The notes beneath the pieces were generated by a model. It had not been told where the DNA came from. It worked only from the letters and a program-made list of their open reading frames with translations, and searched no databases. Source: Trematomus loennbergii (lineage: Eukaryota; Chordata; Actinopteri; Perciformes; Nototheniidae). Taken from it: a stretch of 64,000 nt of DNA. The position numbers and the translations under genes were made by a program. Shown in pieces: positions 1-11,560 of the stretch (within the stretch, counting starts at the first letter, position 1; every line of letters begins with the position of its first letter). Location: positions 16,260,472 through 16,324,471 of the forward strand of contig JAAOOA010000060.1 of NCBI GenBank assembly GCA_012861695.1. The letters are read 5' to 3'.

Positions 1-53
1 TAGAGATTTCCTGGAGTGGAAGATATTAGTAGTTATTAGTAAAACAAAAACGT

Positions 54-245
54 GGACATGGAGCAATGACCTGTAGGATTATCAGTAATGAGGTTGGCCC
101 TGCTCACATTTACAGAAAGCCTTGTGCACAATAATGCAGTATATTATGCTGTGTCGGTGTTCATATGAAAGGCAACTTACACCAACTTCTGTGTGGAGAA
201 TGCACAGTTGGTTAAGGGTAGCGTATGATTGCTACTGAACACTGA
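54..245 (+). repeat. Diverged direct repeat, copy A
   Basis: The order ATGGAGCAATGAC, then GGCCCTGCTCACA, AGAAAGCCTT, then CAGTTGGTTAAGGGTAGC resembles 1404-1560 (ATGGAGCATTGAC, AGCCCTGCCCACA, AGAAGCCTTT, CACTTGGTTAAGGTTAGC). It is an old duplication about 1.35 kb apart or two copies of an unnamed repeat. Confidence 0.6.
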
Positions 246-901
246 TAGCTGATAGATGATAGCCAAAGAATGTCTTCCATCAACAACAGAAAAAAACCTG
301 AAACATGTGCCCCACTCATCAGCAACTACAAACATCTTGAATTTAAATGTTGGTCCCAAACTGAAAAAAACAGGAAATATTTTGAATTGGACCTTTTTTT
401 CTAAATTATTTCAGAAGGAATCTGCTGATAGAGCAATTTTGTTGTAACCCTACAAGGATCCAAGGTTGTAATGAATGATCATTTGGTAATAACAAACACT
501 GAGGAAAGCACACTGGTAAGTAACATTTCTACAGTATTACACTGCGAGTGTTGGTACACAACTACTCTGTATCCATAGGGAACAGTACCATGCCTTTATC
601 ATTATAAGCGGGGCAAGTAACACAATTTATATAAAAATACTAAGTTGTGGAACATAGCTACCAGTCAGAGGTACATTTTGTTCGGTTTCCAAATGAAATA
701 AAAGAGTAATAGTGGCTTTTTTGAGTAACGACCCCAAGGCTGGTCTTAATACGTTGTACTTTATCATTCTTTTTTCTTTCCTGCCTTGAATTTAGACCAT
801 CATTTCAGAGTTTCTCAGACAAGTCTGCAACACAATACAGCTGCTGGTTGATGTGTGGGATTATCAGCGTGTATACACAGAAGGTGTTTGAATATTCCCT
901 T

Positions 902-932
902 TGTGTGTCAGTGTATGTGTGTGTGTGTGTGT
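902..932 (+). repeat. (TG)n microsatellite
   Basis: A short imperfect TG tract, with (CA)n about 180 bp downstream at 1111-1150 forming an inverted pair. Confidence 0.9.
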
Positions 933-1110
933 AAGCTGTGTTCTCTATTGTTATTTATCTGCTATGATTGAAGCGTCTCGCCGAAGACGCCTGTAGCCAT
1001 TTGTAATAGTCTTTATCCACAGTGGAACATTTGGCACTGTCGCAAAATCTGATATTAACAACTGTCTATCTTCGAAGCCCATAAACAGAAACACCCAACA
1101 GCTGAGCTCA

Positions 1111-1150
1111 AAACACACAGACACACACACACACACACACAAACACACAC
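1111..1150 (+). repeat. (CA)n microsatellite
   Basis: An interrupted CA tract with AAAC interruptions. Confidence 0.9.
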
Positions 1151-1403
1151 AGAACAGAAACAGATGTGTTGCAATATGGCGAGACTATTGAATATTAACT
1201 GGGTGTTTTTGTTTTCACATATTCCCCCTCAAGATGTGTACAACAGCATCCAATGATAAATAGCAGATGATATGAGACTAACTAACAAAGATAAACAACA
1301 ATCAACCAAGACAAACAATGATAGAACAACAATGTATACAGTTTACTGAGGTGTATCTCCAAAGCTCTGTGAACTAATACAAAAAAACTCAAAGAATCAC
1401 TTG

Positions 1404-1560
1404 GATATGGAGCATTGACTTGTGAGAGCAGTCAGTTACATAAAAGAAAAAAGAAAGAAGACATCAACAGTAGCATGGTGAGCCCTGCCCACAACCATAG
1501 AAGCCTTTTACACACTAAGTACGCAGTGTACACTTGGTTAAGGTTAGCATTTGATAGTGG
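1404..1560 (+). repeat. Diverged direct repeat, copy B
   Basis: This is the partner of 54-245, in the same orientation and with the same motif order but many small indels. Confidence 0.6.
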
Positions 1561-4500
1561 TTTTGATGGAATAATGATAAAGTAATAATAACTTAAAAGC
1601 ACAAGACAGGCCTTTTTTTATTTCTTAATTAAAACCACAATCTTTTCCCAACCTGTGCCTAACTATGGAGATGCAATTATCGATGCAGCTCCACGAGACA
1701 GGGTTGGCATGTTCATATAAGGTCTATAATGAAATTGCCCTAACTGTAAAAAGCATCCCTATCTCTTCACAATACCACTTTAACAATGTGTGGCTTTGTC
1801 TTTTTTGTTGTTGCTTGAACTGCCTTGTTAACGAGATATGATTTAGTTGGTGACGTGCTATTTTTGGTGCTTCGTCTGAGATACTTTCATTTTCTTCCTT
1901 GCATTTTTCTAAATAAAACTATCTAAGATATTTAATTGTCAAGTTTATCTTACCTCAGTTGAATTGGATTTATTAACTTGTACCCTGACTATGTACGGTA
2001 TCTCTGTATAATAAAAGAAAATCCAATTAGATAATCAGTACTTAACGACTACCAAGTCAAATTTAGAATTTAGAACATACCCTAGACCAGCAGTGTTATC
2101 ACATCAGCTTGTCTCACTTAAACAAATTGCAACACTTATTTCCAAATGTCAACATTAGGGAAAAAAACGACCGTAATATGCAGAACATGGCAATCTCACA
2201 CACAAAAACACTTAGAAATTCTGAGACATTATGGATTGTTCCCATAACCAAGTTCACTTGTTACTCGGCTTGCCTTCCCTCGCTCTCTTTCTTCTCAATG
2301 ATTTTCTTGTGTGTGTAATCAATAAGAGACAGAACAGAGCCGGGCGGGGCTGATTGTCCTTGTTGTAAGGAAAAGGGAGGTGTTAGAAGCAACCAAAATC
2401 CAATCGTAGCACAGAAAAAGTCGATGTTCTTTTGTATGGAGCTCAAATGGGGTCTTGGTTTACTTTTTTTTGTGACAACGCCAATGTTTGATGAAAAAGT
2501 TTCAAATGTATGGATAGAAAGTGAATTTAGCTGTTGTGCAAGGATTTCGATCTACTGTACAATCATTATCACATTCATAGGAGAGAAAACGTGTGTTCTG
2601 AATTTCTAAGACACCACTGCTTGTGGTGATCACTGTTGTAAGCATGAAAGGAATAAAGAGAAGGGAAGAGAAAAAAGGATGTAAAACCAAAGACTGTGTT
2701 TTTCTGCTAGACCTGCAATTGAATCCTATATCAGGTCTCCCATAACCTTTTACAAAATAGGCATTGTTCAAAAGATTTGATAATGCAAGTGAACTACCAT
2801 TATGTCATGGTAACTCTAGTATGAGAAGAAGCTTTCCCCAAAGGCACAGTTCAAAGAAAATGTGGCTCTTTCTACATTTTAATGATTTCTAATTACTTTG
2901 ACACAAGCCCAAACTTTTAATCAAAATACAGCTTTGGGCGGGCGTACTCTGAGTTGTTATGGTGCTAATTAGGTGGTGTACTTTGCCATCCAACACCATG
3001 CCACATCCATCTGGCAGCTTCAAAGAAAAAAACTGGTTAAATCAACTCTGCCTTGAGACTCCTTCAAAATGTGTGTCCGAAGTGGGCCTAATTTAGACAT
3101 TGTTGTTTCTAACAGGTATTTTAAGATTGAAATATTAATTATTTAATTAATGAGAAGGTTCAAGGCAACTTATTTGTTGAACCTCTGACTTTAGGCCATT
3201 GAAATATTCAAGATAATGAGAGTTCCTTCCGCTTAGAATCACTTGTTTTTCTCTCTGTCTGTATCCATTTCATGCAGAAATGCTATAACAGCATTTTCAA
3301 AAAGAGCAACAATCTAAACGATTAAAGACATCCACTGACCCCACCATCAACTTTAGTTTTAAACATATTCAGAGTTGAGTGAACTGCTGGATATGTGGGT
3401 GAGGGAGAAAAACTGAAGCCATAGGGAGAATCATTTTTCTAATCCCTACTTCAAGAACTCATAACATTTTACATTCTGTAATTTGGTTAAATTGGAAGCA
3501 CCCTTAGGACCCAGGTCCATTAAGTCACATTACAATTCTTGTCATTCAGGGACTAACTACGGTAAACAAACATGTAACACAACTTTTGGTCCTCACTGAG
3601 AATCTGAAAACTGCTGCTTTTTTTATTGGATGAAAAATAAGGAAGAAAGATCTGACCACTACTGCAGACCTTTTATCATTTTGACCGTCGAGAAGAAGAA
3701 GACAACGTAGAGTGAAGCAAAGACAAATTAAGATCACAGTTCTTTCTTAATGCTTTAATCTACATACAGAGGTCTTTCAGGTGCTGGGGTGAGGAGATGA
3801 ATGGCAGAAAAGAGAGCAGGGCAGGATGCTCCTAATTCTGTTTAAAGCAGTGGAACGCTCTCTCTTTGTTCAGGCCTCAGAGCCCCGCTGGCTATTCAAT
3901 CAGCTGCTGGCACAACAGGTCACTGCCATTAACAGCTATTACCTGCCAACTAAAACAAACCAGCAGCACTCCGGAGGAACTGGATTAAAACAAGTGGATT
4001 AGACAGGAGTACCGAACAAAGGGGTGAAGACAGACTTAGTGATAGCTTCTCTCAGAGTTTGACCTCACCGTGCGATTCAGTTTCATTTGGATGAAAACAC
4101 ACTGTAAAGGGATGGACACAAGGACAGAGAACCGAAACACATTCACATCTGGCTCTGAGAGGGTTTGATATCTGAACACAGATGTCAAAAGAGGTATTCA
4201 ATAAAAATGAAAGAGTATAAGATAATTAGCAAAAGGAAAATTGTAATAAAGAAAACAGTCTGAGGGAGTAGTTGTCAAGGCTATAGGGGGGATAAAGACA
4301 CTTATCATTTACTTTGTGTTTGGGGTTTTACACCTGGGGAGGGTGGATAGATAAAGCAGTTGTACCCAGCCAGTTGATGGTGTTGATTTAGTGATGGTTA
4401 AACTGGGAATTAGGGATAATCAGTGCCTACATTCAGTGTCTAACCCCCCCAAAATAAGAAACTCTTAAACTTCACCAATATAAAAAGAGGTTTTCTATTT

Positions 4501-5185
4501 TATGAAAATCCATGACATCTTTTAATGGACATCAGCGTTTTTCTCCCTTTGTGTGCGTGTTTTGTAAAAACCCGTAGACATATCTACACTCTGCACCTTT
4601 TCTTGTATTGTCACAAAAAGGTACATCTGGCTCTGTATCTCAGGAACGTACAGTCCTGAGCTCCCTTTTCACACCATTACCTTACACTATCCTTCTTTAA
4701 AATCAAATCCTTTCCCATGCCCCTGAGTTTGATAGGGCGAGTTCCTCTGCAGTCCTCTTTAACTTTCTCACATGGAAGTGGATGGACAGATAGATATATG
4801 GACAGAGATAGGGGGAAGGTGCACAAATCCTCACCAGATAACCTTGCCTGTGTTAGGGCTAACTTTCCCTAGGGAGCATTCTCATGACCCCAGGACTTGG
4901 ATAGAGGAGAAAGAGGCACCGTGGGAGGGATAAGAGGATGAAAGAGTGGGAAGAAACAGGAAGATATTGACTCCGCAGCAGCTTGTATCTCTCTGCTGTG
5001 GAGCCAAGTGTCAGATGAAGTTAGAAACCTCAGGTAACCCTGTGTCCGCTAGTGTTGGCGCAGTGATGTTGCTATGGAAGACTCCTCAAAGTTTTTATGG
5101 TCAGTGAATTGTTGATTGATTTCCGTGACTCTGTGAAAGTAGTTCTAATCCTTGCGGTTGTTTTGTGAAGTGGCAACACACTCTC

Positions 5186-5260
5186 ACTCGCTAAGCGTCC
5201 AGGAGCGACGCTTGGTCAGGGTCCCGTGGCGTGCAGTTGGTGGTTCTGACACAGTGAGAA
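5186..5260. repeat. CpG-rich hairpin remnant
   Basis: AAGCGTC (5193-5199) and GACGCTT (5207-5213) form a perfect 7-bp stem with a 7-base loop in an otherwise CpG-poor area. The surrounding GTCCCGTGGCGTGCAGTTGG suggests a decayed repeat; no terminus is clear. Confidence 0.4.
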
Positions 5261-8015
5261 TAAGGTCGTCAATTGGAAAGAGCTGAATCATGCTTTATGT
5301 GGTAAAGGTGACTGCTGAACTTTAAATGCAAATAATCAGTCACACCTGTGTCATAATCATGCTGTTTAATCAGCAACAAGAGTCACCACCACTGTCATGT
5401 GCATGAGTTGTCTTGGTAAGGGGAAAATAGCACAGAAACAGACTTAAAATAATATGTAATCTTTTTCATTTTTATAATGAGCTTTTGGGTGCATACAAAA
5501 TGTCTGTCTTTTGGAACTTGCTGTCAGTGTTTATTGATTCATTGATTTAAGTCTTGAATTGTTAATCAATCAATGTCACGAGTTTGTTGCATCTGAGAGT
5601 AGCCAAAGTGTTATGAGAGGAAGAGAAATAAACAAACTTAAACAAAAACTGGAAGAAAAGTCAAGAAACAACAGTAATCAACATTTATTCTCTGAGTAAA
5701 GACCATAAATATTGAAAAAGCCTCAATTTGGGGTGTCAAATAACAATCGGTAGAAACAGGTACACACTCACATACACAATCATGAAATCACTTAACAATC
5801 AAAGGTCAAAAGCAGTACCTCAAACACAACAGGCACAACTTTGAAAGGTCTGTTTATGGCTTGATTTGTTTTTGATTTGATCAAATTATAACTGTTGAGA
5901 AAATAATATGTTTGTCTTGATTGATGTCACTCAGGGCTGAGTTGAGATTTGATAAAGGCCCTGTTCAAAACTGCTATAGCACTGCATTGAACAATGCACA
6001 CCTTGTTTATTTTAAACAACAAAAGTGTTGGCAAAGCTGCTCCAAATGAGTGGACACTATGCTTCTTGTGTCTTAAAGTCTTTCAACATTAAACATATAT
6101 TTTAAATCTTTTCCTTTCACTATGTATCCTGATACCAGATGCGTTTCACATTGTTTGATTGAAAAGGGAACTACTAAATGTAAAATAATGTACTGACATT
6201 GAAAGAGTAACAGATGTCATGTATTATACATTAGGATTTATAATGCACATTTTCAGTAGTAACCTTGCTTACTTAGAAAATTATTAAAAAATTGCTATTA
6301 AATATTAACAAAGGTACCGGTTTGCGCAACATGTAGTGAGGTTTTAGTGCATGTGTCTGTCTTATGACCGTCTAATGCATCAGTAAATTGATTTTAATAG
6401 TCTACAACCAAACATCTTGACTTATGGTCAATTCACTACTGGTAGCCTTTTCTGCAAAGTTATTGTGTAGTGAAGTACTAAGCAGAAAAGAAAGACTCTT
6501 GAGAGGCCTGTAGCAGTTGTGACTATGTTGAATTTAACAATGGTTATTGAGACTGATTGAAAAACTCTTCTGTGAACAGTCTTGAAATGCATCCTTGAAC
6601 AAATTCATCTATGGATGAAAAAAGGACCTCTGATGCCTGTTTTTGCCAAGATATGGTCATTACCTCACTGAGGCTGAATATGTTTTCTTTAGAGACAATT
6701 TTTCCAAATAGCATTTCATATGCCCTGTAAATATTGTTCCCTTTGCATGCGGGGACTTTTCCTTTCTACCTTAAGGCTGCATAGTATGGTTTTTGTAGTT
6801 AAAGTGCTGCCTCAGCCACATGTACTGATAATAAAAAGCAGCTTTGTTATCACAATGATTTGCTGCAGTGACTGCTTCTATCAGTACATTCTACAAGCTA
6901 CAACAGCCAGCCAGGAAAACATCTACAACCAACTTTTCTACAGCTTCTTCCTCCATATTCAGTCTGTTTGTTGTTGCTGGCTGTCAGTTTTGTCAATCCC
7001 TGCTTCTTATTTGATGCTATTTAGTCATTCACTGTCATGAATGCTTCTCTAAGATGTTGAACTGCGATGCTAAAAAGATGTCAGTCACAGCACTTTTTTT
7101 TCAAAGTGACATCTTTCTGTCAGCCTTCCCGTCAACTTTAAAGTAGAACAGCAGTTGGAAAGAAGCCGAATGGTGTGAACACGGCTTACAGTGGCGATCA
7201 CACTGGATGCTTTGAAATCCAGCGGCAGAGTACTCCTAGATTTTTCTCTGGAATCAGACTGCTGAGCCTTTTTGTTTCTCTGCTACTAGCATAACCCAGT
7301 TCTAGCAATGTGCATTCATGTCTCTTTAGCTTCAGTCACATCAGAAGCATTTTAAACAACACTGCTAGACATCTTTACTGCAGCCCTCTCTGGTCGCTGT
7401 GATTGGCACATTACACGATGTCAAGCCTGTCTATAGGTAATTCTACTTTGGCTCAGTCACACAGATGAAATGCAAATCAATTGCTTCAATGTTTGCTTTT
7501 CCTGCAGTGTGAGGTAGTGGAAGAGTTATATTCACAATATTGTGGCATTAAAATATACATGTCTGTAGTAGTAGTTCTAACTTGTAACGTTTGGAGATTA
7601 AACTTGCTCTGTGGTTAGAGTTTTCCCAAATATACCTTGATGTTAAGGGCCGGATCCAATCGTTCATTTACTGTTTTCAGTCTGTTTCAAACTGTATTCT
7701 GTGCAGTATGCAAGATGCAGTTTCACATTAACTTTATCTTTCCTGATGAGAATGTCTTGACCTGTGCTAAAATATTAAGTGCGTTACATCAATCTGTCTG
7801 TTTCCCTATTTTCCTTTCTCCCTCACTCAACATTAAACTGTAAAATAGATTATTAGCTATAGATGGACTCCAATCCGCTCATTACATGTCCCATTTACCT
7901 TCACTGCATAACGCTCTACTTTTCATAACGAGGCAGACAAAGAAGGGATGACGCAGGAAGGAAGAAGGAATGCACATATGGAAAGATCTAGACAGAATGA
8001 AAACAACACAGATAA

Positions 8016-8070
8016 ATGTGTGTGTGCGTGTGCGTGTGCGTGTGCGTGTGCGTGTGCGTGTGTGTGTGCA
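8016..8070 (+). repeat. (TGTGCG)n microsatellite
   Basis: Six regular TGTGCG units are flanked by TG tracts. Alternating purine-pyrimidine with CpG steps makes it the most Z-DNA-prone tract in the window. Confidence 0.92.
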
Positions 8071-8483
8071 TGAGAGAGTATGTCAACAAGAGAGAGTTTG
8101 AAAGTGAAGAGATGGGGACAAAGATACCCCAAGAAAGATAATGCTCATGAAGAAATAGAATGTTACATCGAGGGAATCAAATTGTGGGTGAACAATGTGC
8201 CAGTGAATTAGGAAAAGATTAGGAAATTATTATTTTTCGATACAGTCTCTACTAGTAGTGTGAAATATCTATTCATATCAAACACTCCACAATTAAAAAC
8301 AGAACAAATCCTCATGACTATGCTTCAGTCCGTTGTTTCTTTCCCTACCATTTAACAGCTAATGACTGACGACTAAGAGGGGGGCGTATTTGAAGCATGT
8401 AATCGCTTGTTTTTTAATCAGTGTTATTTTTCTATAGTTTTCATTAGCCTTGCAGTAGGTGATGCAGTGGTGAGGTCAGTGCA

Positions 8484-8484
8484 A

Positions 8485-8573
<89 letters not shown>

Positions 8574-8580
8574 TGTGGGG
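8484..8580 (+). repeat. Compound (TGTA)n(TG)n microsatellite
   Basis: TGTGTA units lead into about 50 bp of pure TG and then a GGTGTG interruption. Confidence 0.95.
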
Positions 8581-11552
8581 GTGCATTTTACTTTGTATGC
8601 CTGTCCCTTTCTGTTCCTGATGTATTCATAGGGTTGAACTGACAAAGCTGTGTGTGCGGTGATAAGTGGTTTTACATCATGCATGCCATACATTTGTTTT
8701 TAATGTGGGTTTAAATCCATACATTATTTATGCGTGTGTCCATACGCTTTAATGGGTGGGTTGTACTTAATGTGTTGAAGGTGTGTCAGTATTTTAATGC
8801 TCTTTTTCAGCAGCTGGATTACATTTGTTTCAATACCTGTGTTTTTAAATGAATGTCATGTCTTTGTGGATGTACTTTGTGTGCATGCATAATCAAATGT
8901 GTGTAATATTTGATGTATTTCCATATATTCATGCTGTTAAGTGGTGACCTTTTTGTTGTTATGAAGCAAATGATGACAAAGTGAATTTAAGGCAAAACCT
9001 AGGCATTGAGAGCTTTTCAACAGCAATGATTGGTCATTTGTAACGAAATTAAACTTCATAAAAGGGATAAAAGGTGTGTAGAAGTTGGTGACATCTAGCA
9101 TTGCACTTGCATATTGCAAACCAAATGAATGCCCCTCCACTGAACACTCCCCTTTACAATCCTGAAGTAATGAGTGTGGTTTGTCCATTCTGAGCTACAG
9201 TAGAAACATGGCAGTGCAACATAACCAAGATGTGAGGGAGGTGTGAAGTTACATTGTGATAGGAAGATACTGGGAGGAGGAGGAGCGAGAACATTGGGTC
9301 AATGGACGGGTCAATGACGATAAGCAAGGCGATGAAAACTGCTGTGAAGGAGAGGAAAGAAAAAAGGAAACACTCCAGTGACTTATAAACCTATGGGCTG
9401 TTTTAGTTTTCATCAGGATATAGCGCCAGTGGAGTATTGGATTATTTAGGGTATGAGCAGAAATGGAATCCAACATTCATAACTTGATTCCATTATGCGT
9501 TTATCAGCTGCAACAAACAATCGTACATGTTGTGTGACTTTAGGATCGGCTGTTTATATCTACATAGTAAAATCTAGGTTTCCTCCACCTAATCAAGCTC
9601 CGTTTGCTCCCGCTGCTCCAAATGCCTCCTCTCTCTCCTCTCCTTTGATCCCTCTTGCATAAATGGGGTACTATTTCCCCTACCCAATTTGCCTTGCTTT
9701 CAACCATTATTTCTTTCCACTGACCATCCATCTCATAACTCTATGGCAAATGTTCAAATGTATCTTGGTTTGTGAATATTTTTCTCATCTGAAGAAAATT
9801 CCCTTTCTTTTTATGTCATCGCTTGGGATTACCCGGTGAGAGGAGAATCTGGGAGAGATGATAGTGTGAATACAAGCAAACTAAAAGAATGTCACTCATT
9901 GAGGGAGATAGCTTTAGCTCAGATTTAGTCAGACAACAACTTTGTGTGCCCAACATTCTGCATCAACCTCATCAGACACTCTTCACTTGGTCTAATTAAA
10001 AAATGTGTCATATCCTTCGACAGGAAATCTTCAGGGTGCCTGTAAATGTTTTAGACAGAGATGAGTCATTGATAAGGCAGCTGCCAAGCATGATGCCAGC
10101 TGATTCATATATTTCAGATAGATTTCAATACATGAAATGCTTAAGAAGAAGGACGGTGTGGTAATTTTGCTCCCCCTGAATTCCTTCATATTTTTGCAGC
10201 ATCTTGGTTTTCTCATCACTTCTTTGAATTCACTTCTCCACCTCTCTTTCTTCTCCTTCCTCCCTCTCAGTTTTTGTTTTCCTCACTGGACAAAAGCCAC
10301 TGAATAAAGCTGAGACAATAGTAATGAAGAAAGCTGCCTAACCCTAACCCAGTGAAGTTACAGGGGAACCAGCAGTCGGAGGTATTGTGCTTTTGTAAGC
10401 AACTTTAGATCCGACTCAGCCGAGCCAAGCGTAATTGAGGAGCCGCCTGTGGTCAAAATTACTCAATTTCATACTGTATTATTTTCTATCAAAACATTAG
10501 AAAAATCGTCATTTTGACAAGAACTTTCCCTCATTATCTCACATTATTTTCAAACGAATGAATTTGACGCACACTGTGTTTATGGATTCAAGTAGCGGCT
10601 CTAAAGGTAATCAACCCTGGTGCAGAGGAGAATCCGAGTAAACACTGTGCACTACATGTGTTCAAGTGCATGTATCAGTGAAGGCTCCACTCAGTAACAG
10701 CCTGACCCATGTACCCTGTAGCCCAGAGGACTTTTGTTCCCTTTGTCAAACTTGTCAGACTGCCAATCACCAGCACAACACTTACTGCACGGAGCTGATT
10801 ATAACTCACAAGCACCCTGTGCCACAGGCATTTCTAGTAAGCTAATTCAGCAGCTTAAATGAAACAACATTCTTTCGCTCAAAATCGGGATACAATTCCT
10901 AACAAGAACACAACATTCCTCATATTATACCACAACTACATTATTAACATCAAGGGGAAATTGTGAGCCAATGTGCCAGACAGCACAAACATACATAGGC
11001 CCTACCTATGTGTACTCGCAAAATCATTTGGTACTTACTTTAGATCCTGGAAGGGTTCTGCTCTTATATGTGATGTCTCGACAGAATGGCTGAACACCAC
11101 ACCTTCATTCCCTGTAGAGAGGGTAAGAGTGGATGAAAGGAAGGAACATAAAACACATCAATCTTTTGTGAGAGGCTGCACACTGTTGCATCACACCTTG
11201 GTTTCTTCGAGCTGAGGCAAACACTTACACGGCATGACACAGTGCCTCCACACATGCCTTATACACATGTTTAAACATCAGAGTAGTTCCAGTCTGTACA
11301 TTAACTGGTAACAGGTAGGACCAATGAAGTGATTAGTAAGAAGATGTTATGGAGGCCTGTGCGGTATTTGACTTAGATGGGGGTTAATGTCCAATCTCTC
11401 ATTGATGTTAATGTTGATTTGTTTGTTAAACTATTATATGAAATGCATAATCCTTACCTTGACAAAGTATTTAAAGTAATTAAAGATATGTTTTTGTGAC
11501 CAATGCTGTTCAGTATGTTCTAAGATGTCATTCACCAGTCCTGCTACAACAT

Positions 11553-11560
11553 ATTTTACT
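11553..11560 (+). repeat. 8-bp target site duplication, left copy
   Basis: ATTTTACT sits directly before the left terminus CAACCC of the fold-back element and is repeated exactly after its right terminus at 14258-14265. Confidence 0.88.

Noticed and set aside
8407..8631. Cysteine/valine- or histidine/threonine-repeat proteins over TG/CA tracts (also at 40174-40530, 58452-58790, 39780-40097)
   Set aside because: These frames are translations of microsatellites with no start context, splice sites or family.
10339..10350. Telomere-like CCTAACCCTAACCC
   Set aside because: Only two units; too short for an interstitial telomeric array.
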